Shown: positions 14,562 to 20,827 of the stretch, in pieces
Layout of the letters: each line of letters starts with the position of its first letter
Numbering within the stretch: the first letter of the stretch is position 1
Assembly: GCA_028871195.1 (NCBI GenBank)
Contig: JAGWNT010000068.1
Span: 1 to 21,939, forward strand
DNA length: 21,939 bases
Source: REEB85 sp018971455
GTDB lineage: Bacteria > Pseudomonadota > Alphaproteobacteria > Acetobacterales > Acetobacteraceae
Reading direction: 5' to 3'
Notes under the pieces: model-generated
The model's database searches: none
Seen by the model: only the letters and a program-made list of their open reading frames with translations
What the model was told of the DNA's origin: nothing
Translations under genes and position numbers: made by a program

Positions 14562-16133
14562 TCAGGCCGAAAGCGCCGCCGGCTCGGTGCGCGCGCGCTT
14601 GACCAGCAGCTTGTTCAGCGCATGCACATAGGCGCGCACGGAGGCCACCAGCGTGTCCGTATCCGCCCCCTGGCCGTCGACCATTTTGCCGTTCTCCTCC
14701 AGCCGCACCGTCACCCTGGCCTGGGCATCGGTGCCCTCGGTGACCGCGCCCACGGAATACAGCAGCAGCTTGGCCTCATGCGGGAAGATCGCCTGGATGG
14801 CGTGGAAGGCGGCATCCACCGGCCCGTCGCCGGTGGCGTCCGACTGGGTGACCTGCCCGTCCACCTCCAGCTCCAGCTCGGCGCGCGGCGGCGCCTTGCT
14901 GCCGGCCCGCACATCGAGCGAGACGAAGCGGATGCGGTCATGGTCGCGCCCCTCATCCTCCACCAGGGCGGCGATGTCCTCGTCGTAGACCACCTTCTTG
15001 CGGTCGGCGAGATCCTTGAAGCGGCGGAAGGCGTCGTTGAGCTGGTTGTCGCCGACCTCGCCATAGCCGAGCGCGCGCAGCTTGTCGCGGAACGCGGCGC
15101 GGCCGGAATGCTTGCCCATCACCAGGCTCGACTTGGACCAGCCGACGCTCTCCGGCGTCATGATCTCGTAGGTCGCGGCGTTCTTCAGCACGCCGTCCTG
15201 GTGGATGCCCGACTCATGGGCGAAAGCGTTGCGCCCGACGATGGCCTTGTTGGGCTGCACGTCGAAGCCGGTGATGGAGGACAGCAGCTTGGACGTCCTG
15301 AGGATGTGCTCCGTCACGATGGCCGGCTTGCACGGCACCGCATCCGGGCGGGTGCGGATGGCCATCACCACCTCCTCGAGCGCCGCATTGCCGGCGCGCT
15401 CGCCAATGCCGTTGATGGTACACTCGATCTGGCGCGCCCCGGCGGCGACCGCGGCCAGCGTGTTGGCCACCGCCAGGCCCAGGTCGTTGTGGTTGTGGGT
15501 GGAGAAGATCACCTTCTCCGCCCCCGGCACCCGCTCGCGCAGCATGGTGAAGATGCGGTGCATGTCGGCCGGCAGGGCGTAGCCGACGGTGTCGGGGATG
15601 TTGATGGTGGTCGCCCCCTCGCGGATCGCCGCCTCGACGCAGCGGCAGAGGAAATCGGGCTCGGTGCGGCTGCCATCCTCGGCCGACCATTCGACGTCGT
15701 CGGTGTGCTGGCGGGCCAGGCGCACGCTGTCGATGGCGAGCTGGAGCACCTCGTCCGGCTCCATGCGCAGCTTGTACTTCATGTGCAGCGGGCTGGTGGA
15801 CAGGAAGATATGGATGCGCTTGCGCTCGGCCGGCGCCACCGCCTCGGCGGCGCGCAGGATGTCGGCCCGCCCGGTGCGCGCCAATCCGCAGATCACCGGC
15901 CCTTTTATGGTCTCGGCAATCGCCCGCACGCTCTCGAAATCGCCGGGCGAGGCGATCGGGAAGCCGGCCTCCATCACGTCCACGCCCAGCTCGGCCAGCG
16001 CCTCGGCCATGCGCAGCTTCTCGGCGAGGTTCATCGAAAAGCCTGGCGATTGCTCGCCGTCGCGCAGCGTGGTGTCGAAGATGATGACCCGGTCATCGGC
16101 CAGTTGGCCGAAATTCGGATGATTGATGCTCAT
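14562..16133 (-). CDS. leuA: 2-isopropylmalate synthase
   Basis: LeuA condenses acetyl-CoA with 2-oxoisovalerate to 2-isopropylmalate, the first committed step of leucine synthesis, and is feedback-inhibited by leucine. This 523-residue protein shows the catalytic barrel motif FDTTLRDGEQSPGFSMN (D20, R24), the metal-binding HNH (H213, H215) in FSTHNHNDLGLA, and the glycine-rich ECTINGIGERAGNAALEEVV stretch. The C-terminal third (about residues 390-523) is the regulatory LeuA dimer domain that binds leucine. The length is that of classical bacterial LeuA. ATG 16133 has GAGGA seven bases upstream. Expression is probably set by a leucine attenuator at 16169-16322. The gene stands alone, without leuBCD. 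Confidence 0.96.
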   Translation of the reverse strand: MSINHPNFGQLADDRVIIFDTTLRDGEQSPGFSMNLAEKLRMAEALAELGVDVMEAGFPIASPGDFESVRAIAETIKGPVICGLARTGRADILRAAEAVAPAERKRIHIFLSTSPLHMKYKLRMEPDEVLQLAIDSVRLARQHTDDVEWSAEDGSRTEPDFLCRCVEAAIREGATTINIPDTVGYALPADMHRIFTMLRERVPGAEKVIFSTHNHNDLGLAVANTLAAVAAGARQIECTINGIGERAGNAALEEVVMAIRTRPDAVPCKPAIVTEHILRTSKLLSSITGFDVQPNKAIVGRNAFAHESGIHQDGVLKNAATYEIMTPESVGWSKSSLVMGKHSGRAAFRDKLRALGYGEVGDNQLNDAFRRFKDLADRKKVVYDEDIAALVEDEGRDHDRIRFVSLDVRAGSKAPPRAELELEVDGQVTQSDATGDGPVDAAFHAIQAIFPHEAKLLLYSVGAVTEGTDAQARVTVRLEENGKMVDGQGADTDTLVASVRAYVHALNKLLVKRARTEPAALSA

Positions 16134-16168
16134 GGCGGCGTCCTCGGTTTTCGTGTCACGACAATAGC

Positions 16169-16187
16169 CTCAGGGGTTCCCCCTGAG
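16169..16187 (-). terminator. Attenuator terminator hairpin in the leuA leader
   Basis: On the minus strand CTCAGGGG (16187-16180), GAA, CCCCTGAG (16176-16169) make a perfect 8-bp stem with a 3-nt loop. It ends 35 bp before the leuA ATG. The bases after it (GCTATTGTCGT) hold only a weak T-rich stretch. Its 5' arm is shared with the antiterminator. Confidence 0.65.
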
Positions 16188-16224
16188 CGAAGCCGCGTCA
16201 ACCGCGCGGCGTCACGCCCAGGGG
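16180..16224 (-). promoter_or_regulatory. Antiterminator pairing of the leucine attenuator
   Basis: CCCCTGGGCG (16224-16215), the last codons of the leader peptide, can pair with CGCTCAGGGG (16189-16180): ten pairs, one a G-U. The second strand is the 5' arm of the terminator, so the two structures exclude each other. Between them a perfect 6-bp hairpin (GCCGCG/CGCGGC, 16210-16192) keeps the arms close. A ribosome stalled at the Leu codons leaves 16224-16215 free; one at the stop codon covers it. Confidence 0.65.
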
Positions 16225-16322
16225 CGGCTAAGTCGAAGAAGAAGGAGGAGGTCGAGCGCGCATGCCGGCCCGCGCGCGATAGCGCGGCCCAGGCGGCGGG
16301 ACGTGAGAACGTCGCAGCTCAT
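16212..16322 (-). CDS. Leucine-rich leader peptide of the leuA attenuator
   Basis: A 36-codon frame starts MSCDVLTSRR and ends with LDLLLLLRLSRPWA. Seven of the nine codons 23-31 are Leu (CTC, CTC, CTC, CTT, CTT, CTT, CTT), and the stop lies 78 bp before leuA. This is the architecture of leader peptides that sense charged tRNA-Leu through ribosome stalling, known for leucine operons of enterobacteria and predicted more widely. The frame stays open upstream to an ATG at 16430, but that longer version would run through the promoter-like elements. No Shine-Dalgarno is seen before 16322; see the promoter entry. The peptide itself need have no function after synthesis. Confidence 0.72.
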   Translation of the reverse strand: MSCDVLTSRRLGRAIARGPACALDLLLLLRLSRPWA

Positions 16323-16329
16323 GGCCGGC

Positions 16330-16358
16330 AGGTTAGCCACCGGGCGGGCCGCACGCAA
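16330..16358 (-). promoter_or_regulatory. Candidate promoter of the leuA leader transcript
   Basis: Minus strand: TTGCGT (16358-16353), 17-bp spacer, TAACCT (16335-16330). Seven bases then separate it from the leader ATG (16322), so transcription would begin at or next to the ATG, giving a leaderless leader mRNA. The elements match the sigma-70 consensus only partly. Confidence 0.5.
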
Positions 16359-16424
16359 GCACCCAAACGCCGGCCGGCCGCCGGGCCGGATTTGCCGATG
16401 GCGCGGCTCATCGCCGGGCGGGGC

Positions 16425-16452
16425 TTGCATATCGCGAAAAACCCGCTAGAAC
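16425..16452 (+). promoter_or_regulatory. Candidate promoter of the rpsF operon
   Basis: TTGCAT (16425-16430), 16-bp spacer that includes an A-run, TAGAAC (16447-16452). It predicts a start near 16459 and a leader of about 100 nt before rpsF. It is divergent from the leuA leader promoter. Confidence 0.55.
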
Positions 16453-16466
16453 CCGCCGCTTCCCTG

Positions 16467-16529
16467 CCGGGGGAGGCGGCCTTCCCCGGCTATGCCCGCG
16501 CGCCATGGTGGCGCGGGACCATCCGGTCC
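16467..16529 (+). other. Structured 5' leader of rpsF
   Basis: Three hairpins are possible: 16467-16474 with 16482-16489 (8 bp, one G-U), CCCGCGC/GCGCGGG (16495-16501, 16511-16517) and GGACC/GGTCC (16516-16520, 16525-16529, loop ATCC); the last two share two bases. Many rpsF leaders bind the S6:S18 complex for autoregulation. Whether this is such an element cannot be settled by eye. Confidence 0.35.
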
Positions 16530-16558
16530 GGGGCAGAGACAAGCCAGAGGGAGTGCCC

Positions 16559-17101
16559 ATGCCGCTTTATGAATGCGTGCTGATCGCACGCAACGACGTC
16601 ACGCAGCAGCAGGTCGAGAGCATCGCCGATGCGATCGCCGCCCAGATCGACGCCGATAACGGCTTCGAGCCCGCCCCCCCGCCGGCGCCCGTCGCCGAGG
16701 GTGAGACCGCGCCCGCGATCCTCTCCCCTTCGGTGAAGAAGCGCGAATACTGGGGGCTGCGCAGCCTGGCCTACCGGATCAAGAAGAACCGCAAGGGCCA
16801 CTACATGCTGCTCGGGCTCGACGCCAAGCCCGCCTCGATCAGCGAGATGGAGCGCCAGCTCGGCCTGAACGAGGACGTGCTGCGCTTCATGACGATCCGT
16901 GTGGACGCCATCGACGAGGCGCCGAGCGCCATCCTGTCGCGCAAATCCGACGACCGCGAGCGCAGCTTCCGCGGCCCCAAGCCCGCCGGACGCTTCGAGA
17001 GCGGCCGCAAGCGCGGCTTTGACGACCGCGAGGAGTTCCGCGCCCGCGACGACGTGGCGCGCGACGAGTTCCGCGGCGAGTTCCGCGGCGTCGAGGAGTA
17101 A
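16559..17101 (+). CDS. rpsF: 30S ribosomal protein S6
   Basis: S6 binds 16S rRNA together with S18 in the 30S platform. This protein of 180 residues is long for the family. The core is clear: MPLYECVLIARNDVTQQQVE at the start, KREYWGLRSLAYRIKKNRKG in the centre, and EMERQLGLNEDVLRFMTIRV. Two unusual parts are seen: a Pro/Ala/Glu-rich insert (about residues 36-58) between helix 1 and strand 2, and a C-terminal tail of about 55 residues rich in Arg, Asp, Glu and Phe (DDREEFRARDD, DEFRGEFRG). The ATG at 16559 follows GAGGGAG. The upstream in-frame start at 16505 is rejected because residues before MPLYE do not fit the family. rpsR follows 5 bp later. Confidence 0.95.
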   Translation: MPLYECVLIARNDVTQQQVESIADAIAAQIDADNGFEPAPPPAPVAEGETAPAILSPSVKKREYWGLRSLAYRIKKNRKGHYMLLGLDAKPASISEMERQLGLNEDVLRFMTIRVDAIDEAPSAILSRKSDDRERSFRGPKPAGRFESGRKRGFDDREEFRARDDVARDEFRGEFRGVEE

Positions 17102-17106
17102 GACCC

Positions 17107-17382
17107 ATGTCCGACACCACCGACATCAATCCCGCCGCCCGCCGCGCCGCGGTCGGCGCCCGCCGGCCCTTCTACCGGCGCCGCAAATCCTGCCCGTTCT
17201 CCGGCCCGAACGCGCCGAAGATCGACTACAAGGACGTGCGCCTGCTGTCGCGCTTCCTCTCCGAGCGCGGCAAGATCGTGCCCAGCCGCATCACCGCGGT
17301 CTCGGCCAAGAAGCAGCGCGAGCTGGCGCAAGCCATCAAGCGCGCCCGCTTCCTCGCCCTGCTGCCCTACATCCTGAGCTGA
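17107..17382 (+). CDS. rpsR: 30S ribosomal protein S18
   Basis: This 91-residue basic protein carries the S18 core: RRRKSCPFSG, then KIDYKDVRLLSRFLSERGKI, SRITAVSAKKQRELAQAIKR and ARFLALLPY. S18 forms a heterodimer with S6 on the central domain of 16S rRNA, consistent with its position directly after rpsF. The N-terminal 20 residues (SDTTDINPAARRAAVGARRP) are a variable extension. GGAG at the end of rpsF supplies the ribosome-binding site. Confidence 0.97.
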   Translation: MSDTTDINPAARRAAVGARRPFYRRRKSCPFSGPNAPKIDYKDVRLLSRFLSERGKIVPSRITAVSAKKQRELAQAIKRARFLALLPYILS

Positions 17383-17394
17383 GGGAGAGCGATC

Positions 17395-17967
17395 ATGGCC
17401 AATGTTGAACTGATCCTGCTCCAGCGCGTCGAGAAGCTCGGTCAGATGGGCGACAAGGTGCACGTGAAGCCGGGCTATGCCCGCAACTTCCTGCTGCCGC
17501 AGCGCAAGGCGATCCGCGCCAACAAGGACAATCTCGCCCGCTTCGAGGCCGAGCGCGTCCAGCTCGAGGCGCAGAACCTCAAGCGCCGCGAGGAGGCCGA
17601 GCGGGTCGCCGAGCGCGTCGGCGGCCTCGCCGTCGTCATCATCCGCCAGGCCGGTGAGTCGGGCAGCCTCTACGGCTCCGTCTCGCCGCGTGACATCGCC
17701 GAGGCCTGCACCGCGGGCGGCCTTTCGATCACCCGCCAGCAGGTGGTGCTCGCCCATCCGATCAAGACGCTGGGCCTGTCCACCGTCACCGTCGTGCTGC
17801 ACCCCGAGGTGTCGATCCCGGTCACCGTCAACGTCGCCCGCAGCGCCGAGGAAGCCGCCAAGCAGGCCCGCGGCGAGTCGGTCAGCCGCGAGGCGGCCGA
17901 GGCCGAGGAAGAGGCCGCGCTCGAGGACATGCTCGACGCCGAGGCCGCCGCCCAGCCCCAGGAGTAG
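17395..17967 (+). CDS. rplI: 50S ribosomal protein L9
   Basis: L9 binds 23S rRNA near the base of the L1 stalk and helps frame maintenance. The 190-residue protein shows the N-terminal L9 domain (VELILLQRVEKLGQMGDKVH, then VKPGYARNFLLPQRKAI), a long connecting helix rich in Glu/Arg (residues 45-75) and the C-terminal domain with GSLYGSVSPRDIAEA. An acidic, Ala/Glu-rich tail of about 35 residues follows, as in many alphaproteobacterial L9 proteins. It starts 12 bp after rpsR behind GGGAG and is the last gene of the operon. Confidence 0.97.
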   Translation: MANVELILLQRVEKLGQMGDKVHVKPGYARNFLLPQRKAIRANKDNLARFEAERVQLEAQNLKRREEAERVAERVGGLAVVIIRQAGESGSLYGSVSPRDIAEACTAGGLSITRQQVVLAHPIKTLGLSTVTVVLHPEVSIPVTVNVARSAEEAAKQARGESVSREAAEAEEEAALEDMLDAEAAAQPQE

Positions 17968-18013
17968 CGGGCGGCCCGTCCGGGCCCGTCCTCCTCGCCT
18001 CATTCGCAAAACG

Positions 18014-18049
18014 CGACCCCCCCGTGCATGGATCGCACGGGCGGGGTCG
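18014..18049 (+). terminator. Rho-independent-type terminator of the rpsF-rpsR-rplI operon
   Basis: CGACCCC-CCCGTGC (18014-18027) pairs with GCACGGGCGGGGTCG (18035-18049) over 14 bp with a single bulged C; the loop has 7 bases. It is followed by TCGTCGTGCTTGCTG, modestly T-rich. It lies 46 bp after the rplI stop. Confidence 0.8.
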
Positions 18050-18123
18050 TCGTCGTGCTTGCTGTCCGCCCGCCGGTCGTTCCATCCTGACCCGTCATTC
18101 CTTCGACGGGATTGGAGGGAAAG

Positions 18124-19362
18124 ATGCGGGTCGTGCTGGACCGTATCCTGAGACGCTTCATCGTGCTGGGCCGCCTGTCGATCCGCTGGCCGGACGGACG
18201 CACCACCACCTACACCGGAGAGCCGGGCCCGGAGGCCCTGATGGAATTGCGGGATTCCCGCACCATCCGCCGCCTGGTGCTCGATCCCGCGCTGGCGGTG
18301 GGCGAGGCCTATATGGATGAAGGGGTGGTGCCGATCGACGGCACCATCTACGACCTGCTCGACCTGCTCATCACCAACCTCAACGCCGAAACCTCGCACA
18401 TGCCGATGCTGCGGCTGCGCGGCCGGCTTTCGGCCCTCACCCGCCGCATCGCCCAGTTCAATCCGGCCGGCCGGGCACGGCGCAACGTCGCCCATCACTA
18501 CGACCTCAACGGCCGGCTCTACAGCCTCTTCCTCGACCGCGACCGGCAATATTCCTGCGCCTACTTCCCCCGTGGCGACGAGACGCTGGAGCAGGCGCAG
18601 ATCGCCAAGAAACGCCACATCGCCGCCAAGCTGAAGCTCGACCGCCCGGACCTTTCGGTGCTCGACATCGGCTGCGGCTGGGGCGGCATGGCGCTGACGC
18701 TGGCGCGCGAGTATGGCGCGCGGGTCACCGGCATCACCCTCTCCACCGAGCAGCACGCCGAGGCGACCGCCCGCGCCGCCGCCGAGGGCCTGGCCGACCG
18801 CGTGACCTTCGAGCTGGCCGATTACCGCACCCTGCACCGCCGCTTCGACCGCATCGTCTCGGTCGGCATGTTCGAGCATGTCGGCATCGGCCATTACGGC
18901 CGCTTCTTCGAGACGGTGAAATCCTGCCTGGCGCCGGATGGGGTGGCGCTGCTGCACGCCATCGGCCGCAACAGCCCGCGCGGCGCCACCAACCGATGGG
19001 TCACCAAATACATCTTCCCCGGTGGCTACTGCCCGGCGCTGAGCGAGGTGTTCGAGGCCATCGAAGGCTCCGGCCTGGTCAGTACCGATGTCGAGATCCT
19101 GCGCCTGCACTATGCCGAGACGCTGCGCCACTGGCGCCGCCGCTTCGCCGCCAACCGTGACGCCATCGCCGGCCTCTACGACCAGCGCTTCTGCCGCATG
19201 TTCGAGTTCTATCTCGCCGCCAGCGAGCTGTCCTTCCGGCGCGAGAACCAGATGGTCTTCCAGATCCAGCTCACCCGCGACCAGGCCGCCGTGCCGCTCA
19301 CGCGGGACTACATCTTCGAGGCCGAGCGCGCCGCGGCGCCGGCCGCCTGCGTCAGGTCCTGA
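18124..19362 (+). CDS. cfa: Cyclopropane-fatty-acyl-phospholipid synthase family protein
   Basis: Enzymes of this family transfer a methylene group from S-adenosylmethionine to cis double bonds in membrane phospholipid acyl chains. This 412-residue protein has the N-terminal lipid-binding region (residues 1-110, with VGEAYMDEGVV), the family motif YSCAYFPRGDETLEQAQ (C145), the SAM site VLDIGCGWGGMAL (D181-G188), GITLSTEQ, and the late motifs VSVGMFEHVG and KYIFPGG typical of Cfa. ATG 18124 has GGAGGG four bases upstream; a TTG at 18112 lies inside that site. A related activity in the same family cannot be excluded. The last 11 bp overlap the convergent decarboxylase gene. Confidence 0.9.
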   Translation: MRVVLDRILRRFIVLGRLSIRWPDGRTTTYTGEPGPEALMELRDSRTIRRLVLDPALAVGEAYMDEGVVPIDGTIYDLLDLLITNLNAETSHMPMLRLRGRLSALTRRIAQFNPAGRARRNVAHHYDLNGRLYSLFLDRDRQYSCAYFPRGDETLEQAQIAKKRHIAAKLKLDRPDLSVLDIGCGWGGMALTLAREYGARVTGITLSTEQHAEATARAAAEGLADRVTFELADYRTLHRRFDRIVSVGMFEHVGIGHYGRFFETVKSCLAPDGVALLHAIGRNSPRGATNRWVTKYIFPGGYCPALSEVFEAIEGSGLVSTDVEILRLHYAETLRHWRRRFAANRDAIAGLYDQRFCRMFEFYLAASELSFRRENQMVFQIQLTRDQAAVPLTRDYIFEAERAAAPAACVRS

Positions 19363-20827
19363 GGCGCCGGCCGGTCGCCAGCACCGCGTCGGCCAGCGCC
19401 ATCACGTCATCCTCGATGGTGCGGTGGTTGACGATGGCGGCGCGGATCGCCAGCCGCCCCCCGATGCGCGTGGTGGACGGCGCGAAGGCGCCGGATTCGT
19501 GCAGCTCCACCATGATATCGGCGTTCAGCCGGTCGAGGTCGGCGGCGGCCATCGCGCCGTCCGGACGGTAGCGGAAACAGACGATGTTGAGCCCGACCGG
19601 GGCCAGCAGCTCCAGCTCCGGCTCGTCGGCCACCCGCGCGGCCAGGGCGGCCGCCAGGGCGCAGCATTGCGCGACGACCTGCCCGAGCCGGTCGGCGCCG
19701 TAGGTCTTCAGCGTCATCCACACCTTCAGCGCGCGAAATCCGCGCGAGAGGTCGGGGCCGAAATCGCACGGCCAGGGATGCCCGCCGGCCAGCCCGCGCT
19801 TCTCGCGCGCCAGATAGGCGGCCTCGGCGGCGAAGGCATCGCTCTGGCGCGACGCCTCGCGCACCAGGATGCAGCCGGCGTCGTAGGGCACCTGCGCCCA
19901 TTTGTGGAAATCGAAGGCCACCGAATCCGCCGCCTCGATGCCGTCCAGCATCGGCCGCAGCGCCGGCGACAGCATCGCCATGGCGCCGAACGCGCCATCG
20001 ACATGAAACCACAATTTCTCGCGCGCGCAGAGCGCGGCCAGGGCGGCGAGATTGTCCACCGCGCCGATATCCACGGTGCCGGCGGTGCCGGCGACGAGAA
20101 AAGGGATGCAGCCGGCGGCGCGGTCCTCGGCGATGCGCGCGGCCAGCGCCGCCACATCGATGCGCCCGCGCGCGTCGCAGCCGATCATGCGCAGCGCCGC
20201 CATGCCGAGCCCGGCCATGTCCATCGCCCGCGGCAGGCAGCCATGCGCCGCCTGCGAGGCGTAGGCGACGAGCGGCGCGCCCTGCAGCCCGTCCGCGCGC
20301 ACGCCGCGCCCGAGCATGGCCGTGCGCGCCACCACCACGCCGATGAAGTTGGCGATCGAGGTGCCGGTCACCAGCACGCCGGAGGCATCGGCCGGCAGCC
20401 CGAGCATCGCCGCCGCCCAGGCGATCACCTGCCGTTCAACGGCGATCGGCGCATGGTCGCGCCCGCCGAGATTGGCGTTCAGCCCGGCGGCCAGCATCTC
20501 GGCCAGCATGCCGATCGGCGTGCCGCCGCCATGCACCCAGCCCATGAAGCGCGGATGGCGATTGCCGGTGGCATAGGGCCGCACGAGGCGCTGGAAATCG
20601 GCATAGACCGCCTCCGGCGCCTGCGGCTCCAGCGGCAGCGCATCGCCCAGGGCCGCGCGCGCGGCGCCCGGCATCGGCCGCCACACCGCGCCCTCGCGCA
20701 GCCCGGCCATGTCGTCGAACATGTCGTCGAGCATGCGGTGGCCGAGGGCGCGCAGGCGCTGCCAATCCGCCGGATCGAGCCCGGTTTCCTCGAGCAGATC
20801 GGCGGCGGGGGGCGCGAACTGGTCCAT
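19352..20827 (-). CDS. Pyridoxal-phosphate-dependent (group II) amino-acid decarboxylase family protein
   Basis: This 491-residue protein belongs to the aromatic-L-amino-acid/glutamate decarboxylase fold family. The PLP lysine is K309 in FDFHKWAQVPYDAG. The aspartate that binds the pyridine nitrogen is D277 in WFHVDGAFGA, and the ring-stacking histidine is in ASQAAHGCLPRAMDMAGLG. GVLVTGTSIANFIGVVVAR forms the phosphate-binding turn, and RHPRFMGWVHGGGTPIG lies near the active-site entrance. The substrate (aromatic amino acid, glutamate, aspartate or other) cannot be told by eye. It lies directly downstream of ppx, sharing a TGATG stop/start, and its 3' end overlaps cfa tail to tail. Confidence 0.88.
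   Translation of the reverse strand: MDQFAPPAADLLEETGLDPADWQRLRALGHRMLDDMFDDMAGLREGAVWRPMPGAARAALGDALPLEPQAPEAVYADFQRLVRPYATGNRHPRFMGWVHGGGTPIGMLAEMLAAGLNANLGGRDHAPIAVERQVIAWAAAMLGLPADASGVLVTGTSIANFIGVVVARTAMLGRGVRADGLQGAPLVAYASQAAHGCLPRAMDMAGLGMAALRMIGCDARGRIDVAALAARIAEDRAAGCIPFLVAGTAGTVDIGAVDNLAALAALCAREKLWFHVDGAFGAMAMLSPALRPMLDGIEAADSVAFDFHKWAQVPYDAGCILVREASRQSDAFAAEAAYLAREKRGLAGGHPWPCDFGPDLSRGFRALKVWMTLKTYGADRLGQVVAQCCALAAALAARVADEPELELLAPVGLNIVCFRYRPDGAMAAADLDRLNADIMVELHESGAFAPSTTRIGGRLAIRAAIVNHRTIEDDVMALADAVLATGRRLRT

Noticed and set aside
16209..16260. Alternative short peptide frame starting at the ATG at 16262 (Pro/Ser codons CCT, TCT)
   Set aside because: It encodes PPPSSS instead of Leu. 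The Leu-rich frame overlaps the antiterminator strand correctly and precedes a leucine gene, so it is the meaningful one.
14454..16583. Open frame of 709 codons on the plus strand
   Set aside because: It is antisense to leuA and the leader, with a low-complexity His/Gly/Arg-rich translation.
16801..19131. Open frame of 776 codons on the minus strand
   Set aside because: It runs antisense across rpsF, rpsR, rplI, a terminator and cfa, genes with certain identity. Its composition is that of a shadow frame.
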